Part shown: positions 6,915 to 13,719 of the stretch, in pieces
Numbering within the stretch: the first letter of the stretch is position 1
How the letters are laid out: every line of letters starts with the position of its first letter
NCBI GenBank assembly: GCA_002440705.1
Contig: DJVA01000029.1
Coordinates: 1 to 17,904 of the forward strand
Source of the DNA: Flavobacteriaceae bacterium UBA6268
GTDB taxonomy: Bacteria; Bacteroidota; Bacteroidia; Flavobacteriales; Flavobacteriaceae
DNA length: 17,904 nt
Direction of reading: 5' to 3'
Translations under genes and position numbers: made by a program
The notes under the pieces: generated by a model
What the model saw: only the letters and a program-made list of their open reading frames with translations
Told to the model about the DNA's origin: nothing
Database searches by the model: none

Positions 6915-8327
6915 TTATAATTTTTGCAAGACCAATGTATCGGTACCACCTCCACCGCCGCTTACATCTTCCAAATTGATGGTATTGGCGGTATAGCTAA
7001 GTACGTCCCAATCGTCATTGAATTCATCAAAAGGCGCTTGGGTTCCAAAATCGAGCACCAAGTCCAAATCGGAGGTCCCTACTACTTCCCAAGTGCCAGT
7101 ATACGTGTATTGAGCATGGGTAGCCACCACCGTGCCAATGGCGTTGAAAGTGATGCTGAAATTACTGTAATCACTGGTTTCGTCGTTTCCATCATCAAGG
7201 TAGGTTGCCACATACCAGGGGCCGTTTAGGAGCTTGTCAATAAGATCTTGACCACCGCCTCCACCTCCGCCACAATCGGTGTAGGGATCTCTTCCGAAGA
7301 GCAGGGTATCGGTACCTCCATTGCCTCCACTCAAATCTTCCAAGTGAATGGATTCGGTGTTGTAACCAAGCAAGTGCCAATCGTCGTCGTTAAGATCTTC
7401 AAAAGGATCGTTGGTACTTTGCAATTCAAAATTGAAGAATACGTCTATATCGTCCCCGCTGGTAGAAGTGGACCAAGTCCCATTTCGAGTGTCTGAAATA
7501 CTGGTTGCGGTAACCGTACCATTGTTATTGAATTGGAATGCATAGGCTTCGAAGTTGCAAGTTTCGTCATCATCGCTATCCATGAAAAGATTTACGTACC
7601 ATGTCCCTGAAGACAAAACGTCCTCAAAACCACTGGTACTGATAGATTGCGAGCAGTCTGCCTGAGTTATGGCATTCAACAATTCCTGATTGGTGGCCGC
7701 TTGGATAGTTTGCCCATTTACGACGACGCCCATGGGAAAATCGATGGCAATGTAAATATTGGTTTCCAAATAATTAAGGTAATCAAACCATTCGTAATCG
7801 TCTCCCAAGGTGACAAATCCCGTTTGTTCGTTGCTACTATTATAGATATAACAGGAAATGGGGTACAGGAATTCGACACAGGCAAAGGCATCATCAATGG
7901 TGTTTTCGCAGGAAGTAGCAATAGCATTCAACTCTGTTTGCGAAGATACCGTTAAGGTACTGAAATCTTCAAATCCTACGGTAATGGGAAACTGGATCAC
8001 TAGTTGGTCTACATCGGTGGAAGATTGGTCAAAAATGGCTTGCACTTGCGCCACATCATTTAAGGAGTTAAGCGTTACCGTTTGACTGTTGGCTTCAACA
8101 GTGATAGGAAAAACGACTTTCAGGCAACTGCTACCATCGATAAGGTTGTCCTGCGTTCCATCATTCTGCGAAGCACTGATCAGCAATTGGGTAAGTTGTG
8201 AATTGGCAGATATGGTTTGGGGATTATTGGTATCGTCAATAAATTGTTTTTCTTCCTTCTGACAGGAACCCATCAGCAACATCCCTAAGCTTAGGGACAA
8301 AATTGGGATGAAGTTTTTTTGTATCAT
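6915..8327 (-). CDS. Lipoprotein: four F/Y-P repeats plus two lipocalin-like domains
   Basis: A 470-residue predicted lipoprotein. The signal peptide MIQKNFIPILSLSLGMLLMGSC has a lipobox at Cys22. The first half (about 23-225) has four repeats with VVFPITV, IQFPITV, FLYPISC and IDFPMGV, the same architecture as the lipoprotein at 1615-2265. Two tandem domains of about 105 residues follow (about 238-345 and 364-470), separated by a CGGGGGGGQ linker. Each runs GxWYV, D/N-D-E-T, an F/I-x-F-N strand, GTV-ATH/S, GTW, NDDW and LSGG or VSGG ending GGTDTL. I chose the ATG at 8327. The ATG 15 bases upstream (8342) would leave only 10 bases after the promoter-like element, whereas 8327 leaves 25, matching the other three copies of that element. 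The gene is divergent from sigma factor 2. Function is unknown; cell-surface location and co-regulation with the receptor are inferred. Confidence 0.85.
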   Translation of the reverse strand: MIQKNFIPILSLSLGMLLMGSCQKEEKQFIDDTNNPQTISANSQLTQLLISASQNDGTQDNLIDGSSCLKVVFPITVEANSQTVTLNSLNDVAQVQAIFDQSSTDVDQLVIQFPITVGFEDFSTLTVSSQTELNAIATSCENTIDDAFACVEFLYPISCYIYNSSNEQTGFVTLGDDYEWFDYLNYLETNIYIAIDFPMGVVVNGQTIQAATNQELLNAITQADCSQSISTSGFEDVLSSGTWYVNLFMDSDDDETCNFEAYAFQFNNNGTVTATSISDTRNGTWSTSTSGDDIDVFFNFELQSTNDPFEDLNDDDWHLLGYNTESIHLEDLSGGNGGTDTLLFGRDPYTDCGGGGGGGQDLIDKLLNGPWYVATYLDDGNDETSDYSNFSITFNAIGTVVATHAQYTYTGTWEVVGTSDLDLVLDFGTQAPFDEFNDDWDVLSYTANTINLEDVSGGGGGTDTLVLQKL

Positions 8328-8352
8328 TTTGACAAGAATCATTTTATGGTTG

Positions 8353-8380
8353 AAACAGTTATTTATACTTTTACCCTACC
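8353..8380 (-). promoter_or_regulatory. Candidate ECF sigma 2 promoter in front of the lipoprotein operon (element C)
   Basis: On the minus strand the sequence is GGTAGGGTAAAA, eight bases, AACTGTTT. The identical pair with identical spacing is at 8941-8968 in front of the second anti-sigma gene. The core GGTAGG-N16-CTGTT has the same geometry as elements A and B. It ends 25 bases before the preferred start of the lipoprotein gene. Confidence 0.7.
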
Positions 8381-8387
8381 AATGACC

Positions 8388-8400
8388 AAAAAAAAAAAAA
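8388..8400. repeat. Homopolymer tract of 13 A in the divergent control region
   Basis: Thirteen consecutive A residues lie between element C and the putative -10 of sigma factor 2. Tracts this long are prone to slippage. Here a length change would alter the spacing of the sigma 2 promoter and the T-rich sequence upstream of the lipoprotein promoter. Confidence 0.9.
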
Positions 8401-8401
8401 T

Positions 8402-8409
8402 TATCTTTT
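8402..8409 (+). promoter_or_regulatory. Possible housekeeping -10 of sigma factor 2
   Basis: TATCTTTT matches seven of eight positions of TANNTTTG and lies 21 bases upstream of the ATG at 8431. The related TATCTTTA sits in the same place relative to sigma factor 1. No clear TTTG -35 is visible; its expected position (about 8379-8382) overlaps the GGTAGG block of element C. Confidence 0.38.
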
Positions 8410-8430
8410 GGTGCATTTTTTACCAACCTT

Positions 8431-8934
8431 ATGGCTGATAACGTCTGTTCTGAAACTACCTTCAATAAAATTTATGCACAATGGGGCAAACCCATTTATA
8501 ATTTTATTTATTTCAAATGTGGCAACGAAGATCAAGCAAACGATTTGGTACAGGAAGCGTTTATCAAACTATGGCAACATTGTACCAAGGTGACCCAAGA
8601 CAAAGCTAAATCATTTTTGTATACGGTGGCCAACAACCTCTTTTTGAATGAGGTTGCACATCGAAAAGTGGTTCTGAAACACGCGCAACTACAGCCACGA
8701 AAAGTAGATGGCCAGTCTCCCGAATATTTATTGGAAGAAAAGCAATACCAGCAAAAACTGCAAAATGCCATCGCCAATCTCACCGAGGCACAACGAACTG
8801 CTTTTTTACTGAACCGCATAGAAGGAAAAAAATATACCGAAATTGCCGACATATTGGACATTTCCATAAAAGCGGTCGAGAAAAGGATGAGTCAGGCATT
8901 GGCTGCTCTTCGGAAGGAAATTGAAGAACTTTAA
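8431..8934 (+). CDS. ECF-type RNA polymerase sigma factor 2 (FecI-like)
   Basis: A 167-residue ECF sigma factor, paralogue of the one at 2351. Region 2 (about 10-76) includes NDLVQEAFIKLWQH and DKAKSFLYTVANNLFLNEV. Region 4 (about 109-163) includes RTAFLLNRIEGKKYTEIADILDISIKAVEKRM. The helix-turn-helix core KAVEKR is the same in both paralogues, while residues on either side differ (GISR versus DISI; IYTALEKL versus MSQALAAL). That fits a shared GGTAGG core with different flanking bases in the two promoter pairs. The ATG at 8431 follows a plausible -10. A second short reading frame upstream is a shadow. Element D begins six bases after the stop codon. Confidence 0.95.
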   Translation: MADNVCSETTFNKIYAQWGKPIYNFIYFKCGNEDQANDLVQEAFIKLWQHCTKVTQDKAKSFLYTVANNLFLNEVAHRKVVLKHAQLQPRKVDGQSPEYLLEEKQYQQKLQNAIANLTEAQRTAFLLNRIEGKKYTEIADILDISIKAVEKRMSQALAALRKEIEEL

Positions 8935-8940
8935 AAAAAA

Positions 8941-8968
8941 GGTAGGGTAAAAAGTCATTAAACTGTTT
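8941..8968 (+). promoter_or_regulatory. Candidate ECF sigma 2 promoter in front of the anti-sigma gene (element D)
   Basis: GGTAGGGTAAAA (8941-8952), eight bases, AACTGTTT (8961-8968): both blocks and the spacing equal element C on the opposite strand. It fills most of the gap between the sigma stop codon and the FecR start at 8992, leaving 23 bases. It is inferred to give sigma-2-dependent transcription of the fecR-receptor pair. Confidence 0.7.
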
Positions 8969-8991
8969 TAATAGCGATACTGAAAAAAATC

Positions 8992-9897
8992 ATGGATATC
9001 GATACATTATTACATAAATACTTGAACGGCGAAGCCACAGTTGAGGAGATTTCACAGCTGAAGGCCCATCCCGAATTTGCTTCCTACCTAAAGATTGCAG
9101 AGGCGACCCGCAAATTTGAAGCACCCAATTTCATGGATGCAGAGAACCTGACGGCCATTCAAAATTCCATTAAAAAGCAACCAAAGGTTCGCAGTATCAA
9201 TTCGCTACAGCGGTTTATGCGGATTGCCGCGCTTTTTGCCGTAGTGATTGCTACGTATGTGTTTGTTTCGAACAGGGATACCAAAATCGTTACCCAAATT
9301 GCGGAACACGAAACCTTTGAGTTACCAGATCACTCGGAAGTTACCCTGAATGCCATGTCCAAAATTACCTTCAATAAAAAAGATTGGAAAAAAGAGCGTG
9401 CGCTCACTTTGGAGGGTGAAGCCTTTTTTAAAGTAGAAAAAGGTGAAAAATTTCAGGTAAACACACCGCAAGGGAGTGTTGCTGTTCTCGGCACCCAGTT
9501 CAACGTTTATGTAAGAGGCCATCAATTTTATGTGCAATGTTACGAAGGGCTAGTTTCGGTCAACTTCAATGGCAACGACATTAAAGTTCCTGCGGGAAGT
9601 TATGCCCAAATTGAAAACAACCAACTGCTTGCACTTACCAAGGCCGAGGGAACGGCACCTTCATGGGTTGATTTTGAAAGTTCCTTTTCCGAAGCATCCT
9701 TGGAAGCGGTCTTAAACGAATTGGAAAGGCAGTATCCCATCACCGTTAAAAATAAAACCATTGCAGAAAATAAATTCACTGGAAGTTTCACCCATAAAAA
9801 TTTGGAGGTGGCACTACGATCCATCTGTGAACCCTTGCAATTGGAATTTAAAATCGACGATGATGAAGTGATGCTTTATGCAAAAAACAGCAACTAG
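8992..9897 (+). CDS. FecR-family anti-sigma factor 2
   Basis: A 301-residue inner-membrane anti-sigma regulator paralogous to the protein at 2917. The N-terminal cytoplasmic part (1-75, MDIDTLLHKYLNGEATVEE) is followed by one membrane segment (about 76-93). The periplasmic FecR domain (about 100-200) contains FELPDHSEVTLNAMSKITF, ALTLEGEAFFKVEKG, VNTPQGSVAVLGTQFNVYV and CYEGLVSVNF. The C-terminal DUF4974-like part begins LEAVLNELERQYPI and includes LEVALRSICEPLQLEF. Expected partners are sigma factor 2 in the cytoplasm and the STN domain of the downstream receptor in the periplasm. Its end overlaps the receptor start by 20 bases, suggesting translational coupling. Confidence 0.94.
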   Translation: MDIDTLLHKYLNGEATVEEISQLKAHPEFASYLKIAEATRKFEAPNFMDAENLTAIQNSIKKQPKVRSINSLQRFMRIAALFAVVIATYVFVSNRDTKIVTQIAEHETFELPDHSEVTLNAMSKITFNKKDWKKERALTLEGEAFFKVEKGEKFQVNTPQGSVAVLGTQFNVYVRGHQFYVQCYEGLVSVNFNGNDIKVPAGSYAQIENNQLLALTKAEGTAPSWVDFESSFSEASLEAVLNELERQYPITVKNKTIAENKFTGSFTHKNLEVALRSICEPLQLEFKIDDDEVMLYAKNSN

Positions 9898-12433
9898 ACC
9901 ACTTTTTCTTTTTTTAACCCTAATTACCTTTTTTTTCTTCCAGCAATCCCATGCTCAGGAAGAAGACAAAGTGTATCTGCTCCAATACATTCAAACACTC
10001 GAGACCAATTTTGATGTTCGTTTCTCTTATGTTGCTGATGAATTGAGCACTGTTTTGATTGTTCCTCCCAATGCTTCAGCCAACTTAGAGGAACGGATTG
10101 CCGTTTTGAACCGCACTACCCCATTTCAATTTTCAAAAATCAACGATAGGTATTATTCCATCTCCAAAAAAGAAATCGACAACCCCCTGTTGTGCGGAAA
10201 GATTTTAGACGGAACAAACGGAATACCGCTCCCTAACGCAGCCGTCCAATTTAATGGAGGCACTACGGGAACGGTAACCGACAAACAAGGCAACTTCCAA
10301 TTGGCGGATCCAGAAGGTATAGAAAGCATTACCATATACTATACCGGTTATGAACCCATTGAGGTAAAGCCAAAAGACTTGAAGCCTTCTTGCCCCACTT
10401 TTTTTCTTTTTCCAAGCATATCAAAGTTGGAAGAGGTATTGGTAAGTGGTTTTCTAACCCGAGGAATCAATCGGAACAAGGATGGAGCCACGAGTTTGGA
10501 CACCAACAATTTTGGTCTTTTACCCGGTCAAGTTGAAAATGACGTCTTACAAATGGCACAAGCCCTTCCGGGAATAGAGAGCATTAACGAAACCATCTCT
10601 ACCATCAACATACGAGGAGGCACTAACGATGAAAACCTTATTCTTTGGGAAGGAATCCGCATGTACCAAACCGGTCATTTTTTTGGATTGATTTCCGCTT
10701 TCAACCCCAATCTTACCGAAACACTCAGTATTTATAAAAATGGCACCCCTGCCCAATATGGTGAAAGTGTTTCGGGAGTGATCTCGATGAAATCCAACGA
10801 TCAAATTCCAAAAAAGTTTCAAGGGGGTGCAGGATCGAACCTTATCAACACCAATGCCTTTTTAAAGGTTCCCATTCTAAAAAACCTAGGGGTTCAGGTT
10901 TCGGGAAGGACCTCCATCAATGGACTAGTTAAAACTCCTGTGTACAACAATTTTTCTAATAGGGTTTTTCAGGATACGGAAATAACAAACAACCAAAATT
11001 CCGAAGCGTTTACTGGGGTACTTTTTAAGGAGGATTTTTACTTTTTTGATGTTGGTGGAAAACTGCTTTGGGATGCAACGGAGGACGACCAAATTCGTGT
11101 CAATTTCATCGCCATGGAGAATCATTTTGAATTTGCAGAGATTCTTTCCGGAAGTCAAGAAACCAGTAGGCTCGAGCAAAAAAGTGAAGCCGGAGGTTTT
11201 TCTTGGAAAAGGAATTGGTCCAGTAAATTCACTACCCAGCTTTCTGCACAAGCCTCGCATTACTTGTTGGATGCTTTGAATCGTGATATTTTTACTTTTC
11301 AAGAAATCAACCAAGAAAATGAAGTCTTGGACTTAAGTGCTCATTTAGATACGGAGACCCAACTAAATGAGGGCTGGAAGGTGCAATCGGGATACCATTT
11401 TTCCGAAATTGGGGTTTCGAACCTGCAAGATGTTAACTTACCTCGTTTCAGGGATTTTGAAAAAAACGTATTACGGACCCATGCCCTTTATGCAAACTTG
11501 ATGTATCTCCCACCCGGTAAAAAGTCTAATATGGAGTTTGGGCTCCGTGGCAATTATTTTGAAAAATTTGATAAAATACTATTGGAACCACGGGTACATT
11601 GGTATCAGGAGATTACAAATGGTTGGGGGGTGGAACTATTAGGAGAACTAAAAAGTCAAACCCTCACACAGCGGATTGATTTGCAAAGTGATTTTTTGGG
11701 CATTGAAAAGCGGCGCTGGGTTTTGGCCGATGAAAACAGCATTCCAATTAAAATGAGCCAACAGGCATCCTTGGGGGTACTCTATAACAAAAAGGGGTGG
11801 TTTTTCAACCTCGAAGGTTTTTATAAAAAAGTGAAGGATATTACCAGCAAAAGCCAAGGGTTTCAGAATCAATTCCAATTTGTTGCCAATTTGGGAAATT
11901 ATGAAGTTTATGGTCTGGAGTTAACATTGAACAAAAAAATTGCCCATTTCAGCAACTGGGTAAGCTATGGCTTTGCCAAAAACGATTATCAATTTGATGC
12001 ATTCACCCCTTCAATGTTTTCAAATAATTTGGACATCCGTCATACCTTTTCTGCAGCGACATCTTACCACAACAAAAATTTCAAATTGGCCCTCGGTATC
12101 AATTGGCGAACGGGCAAACCCTACACCATTCCAAAGCCCGAGGACCCACTTACCGGAGGCGAGGGTTTTTTTGAGATTGATTACGACCAACCCAACCAAG
12201 AACGATTGCCAGATTATTTCCGAATGGATTTTTCGGCAGAATATCGTTGGGACATTTCTGAAAAACTTTTGGCCCAATTCAATTTAGCTTTGTTGAATCT
12301 TACGAACCAAAACAACACCCTCAATATCCGTTATACCCTTGAGGACGCTACAAACCCTGTTTCGGACATCAACCGAATCGAAGAAGTTTCCCTAGGATTT
12401 ACCCCCAACTTTTCGATACAAATTTTCTTTTAG
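9878..12433 (+). CDS. TonB-dependent outer-membrane transducer 2 (STN domain, no SusD partner)
   Basis: An 851-residue outer-membrane receptor paralogous to the one at 3813. It has a signal peptide (about 1-27, ending QQSHAQ), an STN domain (about 32-98, with LLQYIQTLETNFDVRFSYVADEL and YYSISKKE), and a carboxypeptidase-regulatory-like domain (about 105-180, GTVTDKQGNFQLADP). The plug (about 184-310) contains LEEVLVSGF, MAQALPGIESINETISTINIRGG, NLILWEGIRMYQTGHFFGLISAFNP and GESVSGVISM, and is followed by the beta-barrel and a terminal Phe. The plug is very close to that of receptor 1 while the barrels differ more, which suggests related signalling with different ligands. The ATG at 9878 lies inside the end of the anti-sigma gene. 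No SusD-like gene follows. Ligand unknown. Confidence 0.94.
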   Translation: MQKTATRPLFLFLTLITFFFFQQSHAQEEDKVYLLQYIQTLETNFDVRFSYVADELSTVLIVPPNASANLEERIAVLNRTTPFQFSKINDRYYSISKKEIDNPLLCGKILDGTNGIPLPNAAVQFNGGTTGTVTDKQGNFQLADPEGIESITIYYTGYEPIEVKPKDLKPSCPTFFLFPSISKLEEVLVSGFLTRGINRNKDGATSLDTNNFGLLPGQVENDVLQMAQALPGIESINETISTINIRGGTNDENLILWEGIRMYQTGHFFGLISAFNPNLTETLSIYKNGTPAQYGESVSGVISMKSNDQIPKKFQGGAGSNLINTNAFLKVPILKNLGVQVSGRTSINGLVKTPVYNNFSNRVFQDTEITNNQNSEAFTGVLFKEDFYFFDVGGKLLWDATEDDQIRVNFIAMENHFEFAEILSGSQETSRLEQKSEAGGFSWKRNWSSKFTTQLSAQASHYLLDALNRDIFTFQEINQENEVLDLSAHLDTETQLNEGWKVQSGYHFSEIGVSNLQDVNLPRFRDFEKNVLRTHALYANLMYLPPGKKSNMEFGLRGNYFEKFDKILLEPRVHWYQEITNGWGVELLGELKSQTLTQRIDLQSDFLGIEKRRWVLADENSIPIKMSQQASLGVLYNKKGWFFNLEGFYKKVKDITSKSQGFQNQFQFVANLGNYEVYGLELTLNKKIAHFSNWVSYGFAKNDYQFDAFTPSMFSNNLDIRHTFSAATSYHNKNFKLALGINWRTGKPYTIPKPEDPLTGGEGFFEIDYDQPNQERLPDYFRMDFSAEYRWDISEKLLAQFNLALLNLTNQNNTLNIRYTLEDATNPVSDINRIEEVSLGFTPNFSIQIFF

Positions 12434-12480
12434 CTTCCATACGGGAATTCATGGATTTTTTAAAGCTAAGGGTTTTCAAC

Positions 12481-12502
12481 GATACCTAATTTTTTTAGTA
12501 TC
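12481..12502. other. Imperfect inverted repeat after receptor 2
   Basis: GATACCTAA and TTAGTATC form an eight-pair stem with one bulged C and a T-rich loop. No T-run follows the stem on the plus strand, so its role as a terminator is doubtful. The rest of the gap 12434-12544 holds no clear promoter that I can see. Confidence 0.3.
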
Positions 12503-12544
12503 AATAGTTTAGCACTTTAGTAAAAATCTTAATTCCAAACGACC

Positions 12545-13096
12545 ATGAAAAAATTAATTCTAGCCTTTACACTGTGCGCATTGGCCTTCAGCACCCATTT
12601 ACAAGCACAAAACTGCAACCAAGGAGCCAATCTGGCCCAAGATATGTGGGAAGCCTGGGGACCCTGGCAGCCTAACATAAGTTTGATTCCCTTCAAAAAC
12701 GAAGTCAACCAAATCAAAAGTGCATGGAATGCCATTGCCGGAAATTCGAGTGCCACCATCGGTCCACGCTTTTTGGAATTGGACGGGGGCAACGAAGAAG
12801 GGACCATCCTTGGCCAAACTAAAAGAACTTTTGTAACTCCTCCCTCATTTGACGATACCGTTGAGATTACCATCAATAAATACGACGGAAAAGCAAAAAC
12901 CGGTGTGGTAATTTGTGTTCAAGGTCAAGATGGCGTCACTACGCAAAAAGCATCTTACGAATTTCCCAATGAAAACAACGGGAAGGTAAAAAAGTTTACC
13001 CTTAACAACGTCCGTGGGAAAATCATCATCATCGCCATGAAGAACCTTTCCGTGGGCAACAAGTTCAAATACCGCGTCAACGGGAAGAAAAAATAG
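12545..13096 (+). CDS. Small secreted protein, function unknown (first of a pair)
   Basis: A 183-residue protein with a Sec signal peptide (MKKLILAFTLCALAFSTHLQAQ, cleavage near residue 22) and no lipobox. The mature part starts NCNQGANLAQDMWEAWGPW, with clustered tryptophans. A beta-rich section follows (RTFVTPPSFDDTVEITINKYDGKAKTGVVICVQGQDG, then SYEFPNENNGKVKKFTLNNVRGKIIIIAM) and the protein ends in a basic tail, VNGKKK. The pattern suggests a periplasmic or secreted beta-sandwich, not an enzyme; no catalytic motif is visible. It is followed after 45 bases by a second small secreted protein, and both precede the two-component system on the same strand. I do not recognise a family. Confidence 0.8.
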   Translation: MKKLILAFTLCALAFSTHLQAQNCNQGANLAQDMWEAWGPWQPNISLIPFKNEVNQIKSAWNAIAGNSSATIGPRFLELDGGNEEGTILGQTKRTFVTPPSFDDTVEITINKYDGKAKTGVVICVQGQDGVTTQKASYEFPNENNGKVKKFTLNNVRGKIIIIAMKNLSVGNKFKYRVNGKKK

Positions 13097-13107
13097 TAGA
13101 ATATAAC

Positions 13108-13127
13108 GGGGCATTTTTCAATGCCCC
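13108..13127 (+). other. Perfect intercistronic hairpin between the two secreted-protein genes
   Basis: GGGGCATT (13108-13115), loop TTTC, AATGCCCC (13120-13127): a perfect eight-pair, GC-rich stem. It is followed by TAATCCTTTT, not a real T-run, so it may be a weak terminator or an RNA-stabilising hairpin that lowers expression of the second gene. An in-frame ATG at 13121 lies inside its right arm, which argues against use of that codon as a start. Confidence 0.55.
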
Positions 13128-13141
13128 TAATCCTTTTACCA

Positions 13142-13678
13142 ATGAAATCATTTTTAATTGCATGCTTTTTTGTTCCGTTAGCCATGGCAGCACAACCAAC
13201 CATTTATGCGATAGAACCTGTTCCCAACCAACAAGTAAGCTATTTGGGCAATCTTGCCGAAGGATCTTTTTTGGACGACCTTAGCTGGGCATGGAACAGC
13301 AGCAATGCTTGTTTTCCGGAAACACAAAAGAGTAAATTCACTGGAAAACATGTATTTTTTACGGGTATCATCCCCAAGTACAGTGAAATTACCGTCACGG
13401 TAATCCCTAATGACCCTACGGCAAATTTTAGCATTTATGCCTACGAAATTGGTGCCAATAGCAACGCCTTGGTCCCTGATTTGCCCAGTTGCATCCGTTG
13501 CGAAGCCGATCACAAACAAGAACGGAATTTTCGTGGAAGGGAACCGCAGGACCACACCCGCAAAGTAACCAATTTGGTTGCCATCAATACCCCCTACCGA
13601 ATGGTAATTGGGGTAACCGGAGCTGACGGATTGGAAGAAGGCGAATTTACCTTGTTGGTTGAAACCAAATCTAAATAA
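13142..13678 (+). CDS. Small secreted protein, function unknown (second of a pair)
   Basis: A 178-residue protein with signal peptide MKSFLIACFFVPLAMAAQ (cleavage near residue 17-18). I use the ATG at 13142. The in-frame ATG at 13121 is buried in a hairpin and would put seven extra residues before the signal peptide. The mature part has a W-rich segment (LDDLSWAWNSSNACF), a beta section (KHVFFTGIIPKYSEITVTVIPNDPTANFSIYAYEIG), a CIRCEAD pair of cysteines, and a C-terminal strand pair (PYRMVIGVTGADGLEEGEFTLLVE). The overall pattern resembles a PPC-like or other beta-sandwich domain, but this is only an impression. It could be an extracellular partner or target of the adjacent sensor kinase; nothing in the sequence proves it. 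Confidence 0.78.
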   Translation: MKSFLIACFFVPLAMAAQPTIYAIEPVPNQQVSYLGNLAEGSFLDDLSWAWNSSNACFPETQKSKFTGKHVFFTGIIPKYSEITVTVIPNDPTANFSIYAYEIGANSNALVPDLPSCIRCEADHKQERNFRGREPQDHTRKVTNLVAINTPYRMVIGVTGADGLEEGEFTLLVETKSK

Positions 13679-13683
13679 AATCA

Positions 13684-13691
13684 TTATTTTG
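13684..13691 (+). promoter_or_regulatory. Possible -10 of the two-component operon
   Basis: TTATTTTG agrees with the Bacteroidota -10 TANNTTTG at seven of eight positions. It lies 28 bases before the kinase start codon. No clear TTTG -35 is seen at the right distance, so transcription could also continue from the upstream secreted-protein genes. Confidence 0.28.
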
Positions 13692-13719
13692 ACTGTGTAA
13701 AACTACCCCTCTAAGCACA

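Noticed and set aside
6598..7600. Similar DNA stretches as a possible mobile repeat
   Set aside because: The similarity is explained by the repeated protein domain; no terminal inverted repeats, target duplications or transposase genes are seen.
6915..7955. Plus-strand open frames opposite the 470-residue lipoprotein
   Set aside because: Several short frames with no signal, no start context and biased composition mirroring the acidic, repeat-rich sense protein; the sense gene has a lipobox, a promoter-like element and paralogues.
8328..8342. Upstream ATG for the 470-residue lipoprotein
   Set aside because: It leaves only 10 bases after element C, fewer than at the other three elements, and the second ATG gives a cleaner lipoprotein signal peptide.
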